Source: Cymbidium sinense (Eukaryota; Streptophyta; Magnoliopsida; Asparagales; Orchidaceae). From it: 64,000 bases of DNA. The notes beneath the pieces were generated by a model. That model was given only the letters and a program-made list of their open reading frames with translations. It did no database searches and was not told the DNA's origin. Made by a program: the position numbers and the translations under genes. Location of the stretch: positions 26,379,906-26,443,905 of the forward strand of contig CM038221.1 in the NCBI GenBank assembly GCA_021442155.1, given 5' to 3'. Positions within the stretch are counted from its first letter, which is position 1, and the number at the start of each line of letters is the position of its first letter. Shown in pieces: positions 48,963 to 61,500 of the stretch.

Positions 48963-50150
48963 ATTTGATTTGATTTGACAAAGTTGAGTTCTCATAACTT
49001 TGGCTCTATCTTCTGTCTTCTACTTGAATGTTACCTTCTATGATTAGTAATTATTTGAAATTGGTTTTTGGTAATTCCTTTTGTTTTTATTTCACTCATT
49101 ATTTTCTTGGTTTCAGGGATTTTATACCGCTGAAATAGTTTTATAGTTCTCTAGATCTCTGATATTAACATTGTCGCTGTTGTTTGGGAGATTAACCCGC
49201 ATTGCATTTCTATAAGTAATTTCTTTAAATGTTTAGAGATAAAAGGTTGGATTTCAGCAAATCAAATTAGATGGAACAAGTTTGTCATCCCAAATTGCTA
49301 GCCATGTATGAAGTTCAATGGAGCAAGCTAAGTCCTAAAGCCTGAATTCGAGGCAATCATTCTCCATGCTGTTTTTTTTTATTACTTTATGAACCTACTC
49401 AAACTGTGCATATTAATTGTTGCTGCTATATGAATATTGGTGGAAATCTCTGGAGGTTAAATGCTTCCAAAGTTTATGGCGTTTTATGTTATTATATCCA
49501 CTCTCTCTTTCTCTTTCTCTCCCCCTCTCCAATTCCTTCTCCCTTTGGCTATCTCACCCTTTTGTTCATATGATACATTAGGATGCTTTCATGCATATGT
49601 TTCTGTCTGCATCAAGAGGCATTTAAAGGTTTTAACAAGTGCTTATGTTGTATTTTGAACTGTCTTAGGTACAAAAGGAGATGTGTAGTACACAGAGTAA
49701 TTTTTACAAAGTGGATGACGATCTGAGGCACATCCTGTCAGTTCAATTCTTCATTTTTCCAGGAAACTAACGTTGGAATTACAATTGAATCTGGACAAAA
49801 AAAAATCCAAGGCATCATTAACATTGTTGCATCTTCTAGTATCTTTCTGCTTTTTGTCCCTTAGAATCCCCATAGATGATGGATATTATGAATCATGTTA
49901 TAAAAAATGGATATTATAGTTACTGTACTTGAATCAATGTATTTACAGAAACTATCTAAAGAGTTTCTGTTACTTAAGTGCCAGTGTAGCTTGGATTTCT
50001 TTCTCCTCTGAAGTTTAGGGTCCCAAAAAAATGCCTTAGGGATGCTTGACTTGGTGGTGTTTTGAAATGGGTGGCTGATTCTTAGATATTTTTCTCTTCT
50101 GCTGTTCAATCTAACTCAATATTTCCAATTGGTTAGACTCACAAGCATCT
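48963..50150. other. Unassigned, possibly upstream part of the F-box/kelch pseudogene
   Basis: No coding motif found. A CT-rich simple stretch lies at 49500-49545 (CTCTCTCTTTCTCTTTCTCT). Intron or leader sequence of the following pseudogene is possible but not shown. Confidence 0.35.
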
Positions 50151-50154
50151 CTTA

Positions 50155-50555
50155 GTTCATTCCGTTCTATTTTACCTAGATTGCCTGATGATGTTGCAAA
50201 GTTTTTCCTTGCCCTAGTTCTTTGAAATTCCTCCCTGCTAGTGTCTGTAAGAGTTGGAGAATGCTTACACAGAGCTTGGAGTTCATTACTGTAACGAAGG
50301 AAGCTGGCATGCTTGAAGAATTGCCTTATTTTTTAACTAGTGATTAAGATGGAAAGAGGAGCCATTGGGAAGTAATCAGCTCAATAGGACACCGAAGTCG
50401 TAAGCTTCCACCAATACCAAGCCTTGCAAAAGTGGGTTTTGGTGCAGACGTCGTCGATGGAAGGCTATTAATTATTGGTGGCATTTCAATGGATGGTGGA
50501 ATTCAGTGTACTTTCAGCTGAATTTTTCAATATGACGCTCAGTTTAACAGATCAG
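50155..50555 (+). pseudogene. F-box/kelch-repeat protein pseudogene fragment
   Basis: F-box/kelch proteins are substrate receptors of SCF ubiquitin ligases. Seen here: LPRLPDDVAKFFLALV at 50165-50215, the start of an F-box, a frame change, VCKSWRMLTQSLEFITVTKE-like text with AGMLEEL (about 50240-50320), DGKRSHWEVISSIGH near 50355-50395, and a first kelch unit VGFGADVVDGRLLIIGGISM (50430-50490) followed by FFQYDAQFNR (about 50525). The order matches the At1g67480-like family. It stops at about 50550 where GTAAGT could be a donor, and I cannot find the later kelch units with confidence at 50757-50954. A stop after ALVL and a frameshift show it is broken. Confidence 0.65.
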
Positions 50556-52550
50556 TAAGTCGTATTTTTATTTTTTATTTTTATGAAACTGATATACTTT
50601 CGATTGAAAACTATATTCATTGAGTTAATAATATTTAACTATCTCGAATATATTTTCTTTCCAACCTTTGAAAATTGTTTATTTCATCTTTAAACCGTAC
50701 AATATTATTTATCCATCTATTTGTTGTATGCTTCGTAAAGTTTCAAACCTGACGAGGTGACTCCTATTTCTTGGTTATGGTATGCTTGGTATCTCTCTTT
50801 CTTTATAGGTGGCTTTGATGAAGTAAAATACGTTAAAAATGTTGACTATGTTATTTTGAGAATCACGCTGATGATTTCTTCATGGATTCCTGGTGTGGCT
50901 GTGAAGTTTAACTTCATCGATATAAATTGGATGTCACTTGATTGTGTCCAGTGATGCCATTCTGCTACCAATAATGAGGATAGTTCGGTGGCCATCAAAT
51001 TAGCTCTCGTGCCTGCATTTTCGGGATCAGCACAATAACATCACTGCATTGTGCTGACGTGGGCTCATTCTTAAATAGTTTTCTAAGAACTTGCCTCAAT
51101 TTCTTAGAGCCATTGCAGCCTCCAAAATATTTATTTCTTTAGTTGTTCATGGGAAATGATTCTTCTCTAACAGAGGAGCATTTCAATTTAAATATTGTTA
51201 TATATCATTGCCATTTTCTAGTCTTCTCAAATTTAAATAAAAAGTTTTCTTGGAATTATCATGTTCAACTGTTTTTCAAAAGTTTGAGTTATCTTCAGTG
51301 TGAGGAAGAATATTAGTATGATATCATAAACATCATATGAAGTATTTTACAAGAGAATATGAGAAGAGGATTGCAATATGATCACCTTATCTCATTCAAA
51401 TTTGTAATAAGTATTTATTTAAATTTATATCTTCAAATTGAAAAAAGGAATAAGGAGAGTATGAGGTATTCGATCTCCCAAATGGAACAAGCTTCCTTTG
51501 GTTAATTACATTCAAGGACATTTTCAAGAGAAACTCTCCATAAGTGAAAACATATTTTTATTTTACTGGATTTAATAAAGAGGACTCATAATTAAATAAT
51601 TATTATTCTGGTAAACAAGTCCATATATTGGTTATCGATTCATAAGGCAAAGATAAATCACCATAATTAAGCGAGATGATGACTCAATATAGAAAAAATG
51701 TAAGTGATAATAATCACTAAATCACTAAAGATTCAACAAAAAGTACGATAGGCTTAAGGTGGTGATAGATAAGAGAAAAAAGTCAAGGAAAATGGTAGAA
51801 ACAACTTTAATCTAGATTTCATTAATCCATTATCTCAAGCTATCAAGTTCACGATTATTTAGCTTGGAAAGGTAGTTGACTCAACCCAGCTGCGAGATAT
51901 TTTATTAGTAATCATGAATTACATCTTTCAAAGTTAATCTCATGTTCTTAAATCTTTGGTATATATTTTTCTCTTCCTCCTATTTGATTGATTTCAAAAT
52001 TTTAATACAATTTATTTTGTGTTATCCCTAGTGCAAATTAACTTGTCAAATAATGTTAATTTTAGTGATTGATTATATTGTTAATTTAAAAGACTTTATT
52101 TATTGTGTTAAAAATAAGAAAAAAATGTGGATTTATGGGTGTAGCGGTAATGGCAGTAGGCAATTGGCGAGTTTGACTTGATAAATGGCTCATCGAATCG
52201 ATGAGTTAACAAGTCAAGCTCAACCGACTTCGAGCCATTAGCTTGTGAATCGACTCATTTAGGGCACATTAGAATTTTATAATTTAAGCAAAAAATTATT
52301 ATATGTACTAAAAAATTAGATCTCAGATATATTTTCTCTTTCATACTAACTTTTTTGGGCATCTACATGCACGATGATTTTTCTTTCACTATCTTCATCA
52401 AATGGCGATGTTTTACATTTTACCATCTGATCTTGTAGGGAGGCCATACTTGTTTGAAATTTATTATTGTAGGTAAAAACTTAATCAAAGCAAATGAATT
52501 TCTCGATTTTTAAAATCAGAGTCTAGTCTAGCAAATCTTGAGTATTTGAA
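50556..52550. other. AT-rich stretch without a recognised gene
   Basis: 50757-50954 has a 65-residue open frame that could be decayed exon sequence, unproven. 52140-52260 is a less AT-rich block with GAGTTTGACTTG and TCAAGCTCAACC, probably repeat-derived. Confidence 0.4.
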
Positions 52551-52554
52551 TTAG

Positions 52555-55500
52555 TCTTTCGACTATTATCGGTTTGAGGATGGAATCACGATCTTGAAAG
52601 TAAAAGTCTTACAAAACTTGAATTTTTCTGTGATCCCAGATGTAAATCGGTAGTCCGCAGTGAATTTATAGATTTTGGCAGTATAGCTTGTGATTTCGTC
52701 AACATCTTGCTTCTTGAGCTTTTCAAAGCAGTTGTTTGATAGGTATAAGGCTTTAGTCAACCTATCAATAATAACCCAAGTATCGCATCCTCTTACGGAT
52801 CTAGGTAAGCCAACCACAAATAATAGCATATCATCCCATTTTCACTTATTGGCAAAGGTCAGAAAAGTCCACTGACTTTGATGTTCATTTAACCATCGAC
52901 ATGATTGACACTTATAGACAAATTCAGCTACACTTTTCATTCCTGGCTACCAAAATATTTTTTTAAGATCTTGATACATTTTGTTACTACCTGGATGAAT
53001 TGCATAATTAGAATGATGTGCTTAATGCAATACGTATTTTCTCAAATCTCTAACATTTGGAATGCAAACTCTGTCATGATACTTCAGTAATCCCTCTCCA
53101 TCAATTTCAAAATCTTCTGTATGACCTACTTTTACCAAATTTAAAATTTTTTGAAAGTCATCATCTTGAGGTGAAGCATCTCATATTCTGTCTTTCAAAT
53201 TTGATTGTATAGTCATTTGATTTAACAATACATCATCATAGATTTAATAATTGAAATTTTCGCTTTTCTAAATCTTTAATCAACTCGCTGAGAAATCAAC
53301 CAATAAGCACTAGATATTTTTCTACTTAAAGCATCAAGAACTACATTTGTTTCCTATGGATGATACTGAATATCCAAATCATAATCCTTAATAAGTTCCA
53401 ACCATCTCCTCTGTCTTAAGTTTAGCTCATTCTGAGTAAAGATGTATTTCAAGCTTTGATGATCAATGAAAATTTCACACCTTACTCCATATAAATAATG
53501 CCTCCAAATTTTCAAAAATATCATCACAGCTTTCTAGATCACCGGGTTAGATAATTTTTTCATAAATTTTCAATTCAAGATAAGCAATCACTCTTCCATT
53601 TTGCAAGTACACATCCCAAGCCTCTTAATGATGCATCATTATAAATTTGAAATCCTTCGTGGAATAGCAATCTATTAAACAATTTTTCAAAATTTGAAAA
53701 GCCTCTTCACACTGATCTGACCATTCAAACTGTCTGCTTTCTGAGTTAGCCTCGATAGTGGCATGACAATCTGTGAAAATCTTTCAACGAATCTCCTGTA
53801 ATATTCTGCCAATCCTAAGAAACTCGACTTCTACGGTGGATTTGCGTTATTCATATTGCTTGACTTTACTCGATCCATCAAAACCCCTCACTACTAATCA
53901 AGTGCCCCAAGAATATGACGCAATTTAACCAAAATTCACACTTTGAAAATTTTGCATATAATTCATTTTCTTTCAGAGCTTGCAAAATAATGTGAATATG
54001 ATTTTTATGAGCTTCTTTATCTCTAGAATAAATTAGAATATCATCTATGAATACAATCACAAATAAATCTAAAAAAGGTTTAAAGATTCTATTCATGGAT
54101 CCATAAATATAGCTGGAGCATTTGTTAAGCCAAAAGGCATCATCACAAACTCATAGTGCCCATACCTTATACTAAATGCGCCTTCTGATATCATCTTTGA
54201 TTCTCAACGATGATAACTGATATTAAATCAATCTTTGAAAATCTTCCTTCTAGTTGATCAAAAGATCATCAATTCTTGGCAAGGATATTTATTCTTCAAT
54301 GAGTTTGTTTCTATAATCTATATGATAGCCTTAAGCTCCCATCTTTTCTTTACAAACAATATAGAGCTCCCAGGAGATGTCTTTGATAAATCCTTTCTCT
54401 AATAATTCAGAATTCTGATCACATTCGATACATATTTTTTGCTATGTTTGCACCAATTAAATCAATAGAAAATTATCTCTGATGGAGGTAAACTTGATAA
54501 ATCGCCTAAAAACTTACCTTTACTACCAAGATATCCTCTAACTTCTTTACCTCTTTAGTAACATCAATAACTTGAGCAAGAAAGCCTTCATAGCCTTTTG
54601 CTAGCATCTTTTGAACTTTCAAGCAAGATACTATCATAGCTAATAATCTCTTATGCTCCACAAATTTGAATTCTTCTTCTCCTGGAATATTGAATTTGAC
54701 TATCTTTTTACAACAATTTATAGTAGCTTAATGTTTAGATAGCCAAACCATTCCTAAAATCACATCAAATTCATATATTAGCAGTGCTATTAAATCTACA
54801 TCCAAGCTTCTTTCACTGATATTCAGGTTCACACTGCAAATATTTCTAGCATTCATTTGAGACCCATTTGGCATTGCCAGAAAATCTCTGACATTTTCAT
54901 AACTTGCAATCCCAAAATTCTCACACATTCCTCAGATATAAATGAATGTGATGCTCCAGTATCAAATAAAACTCTAACTGATTTACTTTTAATAAAGATG
55001 ATACCTATAAATAAGTAGACATATAAAATAAATATATCTAGCACAATATAAATTTTTTATCAATGTTAATTTAAATAAATACATACATGTAATGACATCA
55101 GACGAGTCTTTTGCTTCTTGCTGCGTGAGTGCATAAACTTGAGGCTGTGTATTCTGCCAGTTCTGAGTTTGAGATGGAACTGATACAGTCGATTCAGTCA
55201 CCCTTTGTCTACCAACAGTCCTCTGAGGAGGTTGAACACTTGTCCAAGTATCCATTGAAGATTTCTAACCTAAGATAGAACAAGATTTTGCCATATGTCC
55301 TGGTTGATGGCACCAATAGCAAGTATTTGTGCATGAGAGATACTCTCCTTTATGTGCTCTTCCACATTTTTGGCATGTGGTAACACTGCTACTGCTGACA
55401 TTAGTATATGACTTAGGCTTTTTTCAGTTTGATTTTTTGGTTTGAATATTCTGCCCAGATTTTGGTCTATCATCATTCCTCCTCTTCTGAATATCTCTCT

Positions 55501-56320
55501 TCCTCTGAGTAGCTTGCAAATCCAATTCTATCCTTCTAGCTCTCCACCAAGACAAAGATCCATCAATACTCAAAGGAATCGGGTCGACTACATCTTTCGT
55601 GCCGATAGAAATCTATGACATTTTTCTTCTGCATTTGGTATCAATTGAGGTGCATATCTTGAAAGTATTGTAAACTCGCTTCATATCGCATGATAGAACC
55701 ATCTCCTGCACTAACTGGATGAATTTGTCTGATTTGTCCCATAGAGAGGGGTACAAACCAATCTTTAAAGGTCTTCACAAAGTCCTCCCATAAAATAAGA
55801 TTGCAAGGCCTTCCTTCAAACTTCTCTTGCAATTGTCCTCGCCACCATCTCTCAGCTTCGCCCTCAAAAACAAAAGAAGCCAAAATAACTCTTCTTTCTA
55901 GAGGGCATGCCATACTTTCTAAAATTTTTTCTATCTGCATCAACTAGTTTTCTGATTCTATAAGTCCTCCTCCCCGAGAAAGAGGTGGCTCTCATATCAA
56001 ATAATTTCGTGTATTTGTCCATAAGAACCGCCACTTACTTAGCTTGTATGCTAATTTCTTATCATTCGAGTCATTTCTTCTATCATTTGTGTAAATGCAT
56101 TTATCGCTAGTGAAGGCGGTTGCATGAAATTCTGGTGCTCAGCGATTTGTGCCTCTCTATTTTCACCCATAGCATCTTCTTGAATTGATTCCATATGTCT
56201 GAGAAACACAAATTAATTATAACCGTTACACATCAATCAATATAATCATATGCAAATCTCTTCATAAAATTTATCATCTTCCTAATAGCTCTTTGATTAT
56301 GATCATACTTATATCCCTAA
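52555..56320 (-). pseudogene. Del-like Ty3/gypsy gag-pol remnant, 3' end missing
   Basis: Minus strand from the right: gag MACPLERRVILASFVFEGEA and RWWRGQLQEKFEG (55910-55800), a cysteine-rich nucleocapsid region near 55380-55300, protease VRVLFDTGASHSFISEECVR (55000-54920), which keeps the D-T-G-A active site, then DVILGMVWLSKH (54760-54730). RT keeps FIDDILIYSRDKEAH near 54045-54000 (the D-D pair intact), then ALKENELYAKFSKCEFWL and FLGHLIS. RNase H text lies near 53500-53300 and integrase near 53100-52570 (TWVIIDRLTKAL, then YRFTSGITEKF). The copy stops inside integrase at about 52555, so the 3' part and 3' LTR are missing. Stops and shifts remain between domains. Confidence 0.82.
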
Positions 56321-56329
56321 ATATAAAAT

Positions 56330-56340
56330 CTTTGATACCA
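56330..56340 (-). promoter_or_regulatory. tRNA primer binding site (initiator-Met type)
   Basis: The minus strand reads TGGTATCAAAG, differing at one position from the TGGTATCAGAG used by many plant Ty3/gypsy elements. It lies just inside the proposed 5' LTR and upstream of gag. Confidence 0.7.
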
Positions 56341-56354
56341 CTCTCTAATCACCT

Positions 56355-57845
56355 TGGAATACTAATGATCGACGACGGACGGATAAAAGAAAAACTTACC
56401 TAACATTTCCAATCTTAAACAAAATCTCTAATCATATAAGAGCCACTACAATCCACAAATTATTTAACAATTTTTCTACAAATATATATATTAACAAAAT
56501 TCATATGAAATACAATTTAAACATAAATCTATATAACTGACATAATTACCTATCCCCTAAAGTCTCTCTACGTCGATAAACATAACTCTCATTTCTATCA
56601 GCCATTTAGTTAGGATGGTTACCTGAAAAAAATAAATAACTAACAATTGAATAAAATTCAGTGGATCAATTATTTTGTTCCACTATAGTAAACAAGAAGG
56701 TAGAACTAATATTCATGTTAGTTTTTTTTTGTTATAACATATACATAAAAGAATTTGCTCAAACAATCAAACATATAGGTGGTATGTACAAATGAATATT
56801 TCGTATGAACTTTTACTTTTATATTTATCATCCATTTTAGGAGTCACCATTTAAACCTTTACCAAAAGAAAACCTTTACTAATACTCATCCAAAGGACAA
56901 GTAGCCATTACCATTTGCCAATTTCATTGGCCCTTTTTCGTGCACAAGTACATTACATCCCCAGCCAGTATCATAAGGGTGTGAACTCTACTTTCAATAT
57001 ACACATTCATAACATACAATTATACAGCTATGCATATTAATTCATAACTAACAGTAAATCAGTTAACTTTATAAAATGACGAAGTGACAATATGATCTAG
57101 TATTCAGGTTATTATCCAACATGAAGAAATATGAAACTACATTACAATTTATGAAAAAACAAGAAAATAAATCACAACTTGCAGTACAGGAAAAAGTCAT
57201 AATTATATAAAAATACATTTTATCGCAAGAAATTAATGATATTTTTATTCTAAATGTAAGAACATAATTACCCACCTTAATTTGCAGTTTTCTCTTGAAT
57301 CTCCTTCCCTTTAATGTTTCTTTTCTTAATTGAAATTCCTATAGAATAAAATATTAATTGGATCAATATTAGAAAGCAATTTATTTTATTTTATTCATTT
57401 CTTGTCTATGATACTTACATATATCTTTTATTATTTGATGTTTACATTCATCAATGTTCATTGTCTATTTTCTAAACCAAGTTAAATTAACCTTTAATTT
57501 ATGTAATATAATGATATTTATACATGTCTAATTTGTCATATAATACTTCTAAATCCTTTTAATCCTATTATTTTTCTTAATATAAAATATTAAGTGTTAA
57601 AGTGACTTAATATAGCTAAATTTTATTTTCATTTAATGTTTATTATTTCCCTTAAAATGATTCTTAATTATTTATATAACTTAGCATATGTTTAAGGTTT
57701 TATTAAATATGCAATTATATTTCATATTAATACTTAATTACTGAAATTTGATTATGCTACACATTTCCCATTTAAAGTCCTTGCTGAAATCTATAAACCC
57801 TAAGTTAAACTTAAAATAATACTAAAATCAGATTTTAATTTAAAT

Positions 57846-57894
<49 letters not shown>

Positions 57895-58347
57895 TTACCT
57901 TTTTTATTTCTTTTCTATTCTCATTTGCCTAAGACCTCGTTCGAGCGGAGGGATGCACGCATGCATGCGCCTCTTCCTTTCCTCCCGCGCACACAAGCCT
58001 CTCTCGATTCGTGCACGAGATCCTCCGGTGACCCGACGTTGGAGGCAGTGGAGCCCTCTTCTAGGCACGGACGCACGAGGGCCGTCTTCTCCCTCTCGCC
58101 CTCACTCCCTTTCTCGCGTGGACTGCCTCCTCTCTCGGTTGTCAACACACGTAAGGCTCGGTTAGGGCATGCACGCAAGATTTCCCCTTCTCTTTCTCCC
58201 TCTCCCGTTTCCTCTCTCTCGTTGGGAGTTCTGTTTCGGCAAAATGAAACCAAGCTCCCCCCTTAGATGATTCTATTAGAAGCCAAACGTTGCAACAATT
58301 GGATTTTCCCTTTTTTTTGTTTTTTTTTCTGACTTCCGGCTATTACA
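56355..58347 (-). repeat. ~2.0-kb 5' LTR of the Del-like element
   Basis: The minus strand starts TGTAATAGCCGG at 58347, the same TGTAATA start as the 31.8-39.5 kb element, and would end TATTCCA at 56355, 14 bp before the primer site. No second copy is present, so the edges rest on end motifs and the primer site. The GC-rich part 57920-58265 is open in several frames on both strands; I read it as LTR leader sequence, not a gene. Confidence 0.6.
57857..57893. repeat. (AT)n microsatellite
   Basis: About 18 AT units inside the LTR. Confidence 0.9.
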
Positions 58348-58840
58348 TCTAGTTTGATTTATAAATTAAATAAAATTAAAATTTTTTTAATATAAAAGTT
58401 GATAAATAATATATCAATAATGTTAAAATTTATTTCAAGCTTTAATAAATATAGCATGTGTCATTGCCCATATATAATGTAAATAGTGCACATCATTTTA
58501 GCCCCTCATTACATCATGCAAAAATATCAGGGGTGCATCATGCCATTCACTATGGCATGTTTCATTAGGCACTATTGACATGTATGGCTCAGGATAACAC
58601 TAGTGTGTGATGTTGATGAAAAATGCTTATGAGATGACCAAAACACTATTCTTTGATTTAGTTCACTTTAGAAGAGGAAGAGGATGAATAGATGTCCTAA
58701 TGTTCTTGCATAAAAGAGAAACACATAGGTTCTTGTTTACTTATTTAATTTTCAACTCAAAGATATGATGATGGAGATGATCAAATATATTTTGTTGATG
58801 AACGATAAAACCACAAGAGGATCGAATATAGATGAACACA
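58348..58840. other. No feature recognised
   Basis: AT-rich region with TCATGCCATTCACTATGGCATG-type short inverted segments near 58535-58560 that could belong to a decayed element. Confidence 0.3.
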
Positions 58841-58849
58841 TCATCATTT

Positions 58850-59560
58850 TGCTAACGAGAGACTAAGTCATTCTAGATTACAAGATAATAATTTAGATTA
58901 GGAAGATGATCTTATACCATTTGAAGCTTGACACTAACCATTTAAAGTGGAAGTCAACATTGATTTTTGTGTCTATGATTGTTCTATCAATGATGCAAAA
59001 TTTGATGTGAAGGTTGATAAACTAGAGGCATATTTTTTGCTTTTATAAATATTTTTCCTAAAAGGTGTCATTTGCCCAACTTAAACTTACGAAACATGCT
59101 TTGACATGATGGAATGCTTACCTTAAGTGTGTTTGTTATACTACTTAGGTGTTATTCAAGAAGTTGCTTCGCTAAGTATTCTACCCTTATGAGGTATGAG
59201 GAAGAATGATGGAAGTAGCGGTATAAGCTACAATAATATCGAAAGCAAATCATGTTAAGCATACACTGTAAAGTATATGAAACAAGCTATGATGATTATG
59301 ATGTCACTAAAAGATGTTTTATTTCTATATATATGCTACCTCATGACTTCTCTAATGGTTTTACTCTTCTCCAAGACAATCATTATTCGAAAAGGTATGT
59401 TTATAATGGCTATTGAAAGAAAGAACAAACCTTATTAGAAGTTGTCCGATAGTAGAGTTGGAAGGCGAAAGCCTATTATGTAGAATTGGAACCGTGAGGG
59501 CTCTACAAATGATAATTCACAAACATTTTCTTCAACAAACAACTTATATTATGATTGTTA
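58850..59560 (+). pseudogene. Ty3/gypsy gag remnant
   Basis: Plus-strand text FKVEVNIDFCVYDCSINDAK and FDVKVDKLEAYF (58940-59040), then VSFAQLKLTKHALTWW-like sequence across frameshifts (59065-59115), match the Retrotrans_gag domain of Ty3/gypsy polyproteins (conserved L-x-x-H-A-L-x-W-W). Text with RVGRRKPIM and NREGSTNDNSQ near 59450-59520 fits the linker before the zinc knuckle. It is broken by stops. It is on the same strand as the RT remnant further right and may be the same copy. Confidence 0.6.
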
Positions 59561-61500
59561 TGTGAAAAAAATGCATGCAAGACATTGAATAAATAATATA
59601 ATAATGAGAATTAGGTATTATCTTATAGAGATTGAGTTTAATAAATAAAAAATTGAATTAATTAAAGCTTTATTTGGGGACTAAAAAATAGTTTATTAAT
59701 GGCTAGAAAATGAAACCAAATAATTACACTTTAAGAATTCTTAGATATTAATGCTTCTAAAAAATGGTCATAATCAATATAGATGAAGATCTAAGGGTTA
59801 CTTTTTATAAAAAAAATTCAATGTCATAAATTATTACAATTAGATCCAACAATAGTCTTTATCATTCTTGTAAAAATTTAGAGGGGCTAATTTATCAATT
59901 ACAATCTATCTTTACTTCTAAGATAAATTTAATGTCATCAATTTTGATAGTAGGGTTCTAAATGATTGCATAATTGTAATGTTGATTTCTCTTATCTTAT
60001 GATTGATTGAGATATATTTTAACCATAATGAATTCTGCTACCTTTTCATTTCAAACAAATCTCTAGATCTAGAAATTAATTGCTAAACAATCACAAGAAG
60101 AATAAAAATAGGTAGACAATACTTGAAAAGAAATAAAAACATATATATTAAAAGACTAAATTCACAAGAAACTAAATTAAAGGTTCCAATTATATCTTAT
60201 TTCTGGAATGGGGATTTAGCTCATGTACTAAAACAAAATTTGAAGGTAAACATTGTAAAATTAAGAAGAGAGAAGGACAAATTTAAATTTGGATTCGGAA
60301 ACTCTTATAGGATTCTCACTTCAGCTGTCATCCTCCCCTTAAAAGATGCCTACGATTCTCAAAATTGCACTAAAGTTTATTTGAAACTCCCATAGAAGAA
60401 TCCATCCAAAAAATCCACTAAAATTTGACTCAAAATATAACATATCGATTCTGACATCTCCTGTATAGCTATGATGATCTTAGAGAATTGAGGCAAAATG
60501 CCTAGCCATCAGGGTTTCAGACAAAAATTTTTGGGATGGGGGAGAATTGCAAAGGTCAGCATTTTGGAGTAGATAGTAGCACCATGGCTCTAGAAGTCAA
60601 TGCCTTGGTGCTAATCTTTTTTTATAAATTCCTTCATTGGTGCCTTGGTACCAATGTTTTCATATACTCAAAATAGCTCCTCATGATGCTATAAATGATT
60701 CTGATTTTACACCCTATGTTTCTTAAATCCCCATAAATGCTGTGCATAAAAATTTTCAATTTCTTATGTTATCAAATATTTTCAAATTAGTAATGCGAAA
60801 TTCTTAAAAATTTACCAAAATAACATGAAAATCATAAATATATTAAATTAGGAAATGACTATTGAATTTTACTCAATAGTGGCCATTTTGGAATCTTTGT
60901 ATAATAGAAAGAAATATTTTAAACTTCATTCAAACTTTTTCTAGACAAATTAAAAAAGATGCTAAGCGGAGAAGATGGTTACTACTGTTGACTTGGAATG
61001 AACATTGGAGTCAATGAATTAACATTTTTTTTAGGCTTAATTGCAAAATTGAAGGAGAAAGAATCAAGTTTAAGACCTTAATATGCATGAGAATTTGTTG
61101 AATCTAAATCAAGCAAGAAGTGGTCAAGGCCTTATTTGTCTAGGAAAAAAATATGAAGAGCTTGATCTCAATAAACTTATTCAAGATGCTGGGACTTATA
61201 ATTTGATTAACATTGTTGTATCGATCACCTTTATGTGGGATTATATCAATGAGATGGTGTGAAGCAGTGCCTCTCAACATATGCTAGATAATATTTGGAA
61301 ACTTATATTTATAGTAACACAATATGATTTTTATTAAATTGGTTTAATAGGATTGTCTTTCAAAAGATAATATCGACTATATTTCCCATAAAGGGGATAC
61401 AAGCTTGTAGACATCATGGCGATTTGGTAGGTGAAGAGAATTATTAACATGTGCCAATACTTCATTCTATTTTTCATCTTATAAAAGATGCTTGACAATA
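59561..61500. other. Unassigned insertion between gag and RT remnants
   Basis: The stretch is longer than the expected protease region, so another element may have inserted. A 90-residue frame at 60123-60395 has no known motif. At 60320-60350 the minus strand shows TTTTAAGGGGAGGATGACAG, which looks like a polypurine tract, but I found no LTR ends. A short duplication with TGCCTTGGT(G/A)C(T/C)AAT occurs near 60600 and 60640. Confidence 0.35.

Noticed and set aside
50757..50954. Possible second exon of the F-box/kelch gene
   Set aside because: The translation has no readable kelch motif in any frame, so I could not support it.
57921..58266. Open frames of 110 and 113 residues on opposite strands
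   Set aside because: The region is a GC-rich part of a proposed Ty3/gypsy LTR; low-complexity S/R/P text with no domain.
58535..58570. Short inverted repeat as a MITE end
   Set aside because: No partner end or target duplication could be found.
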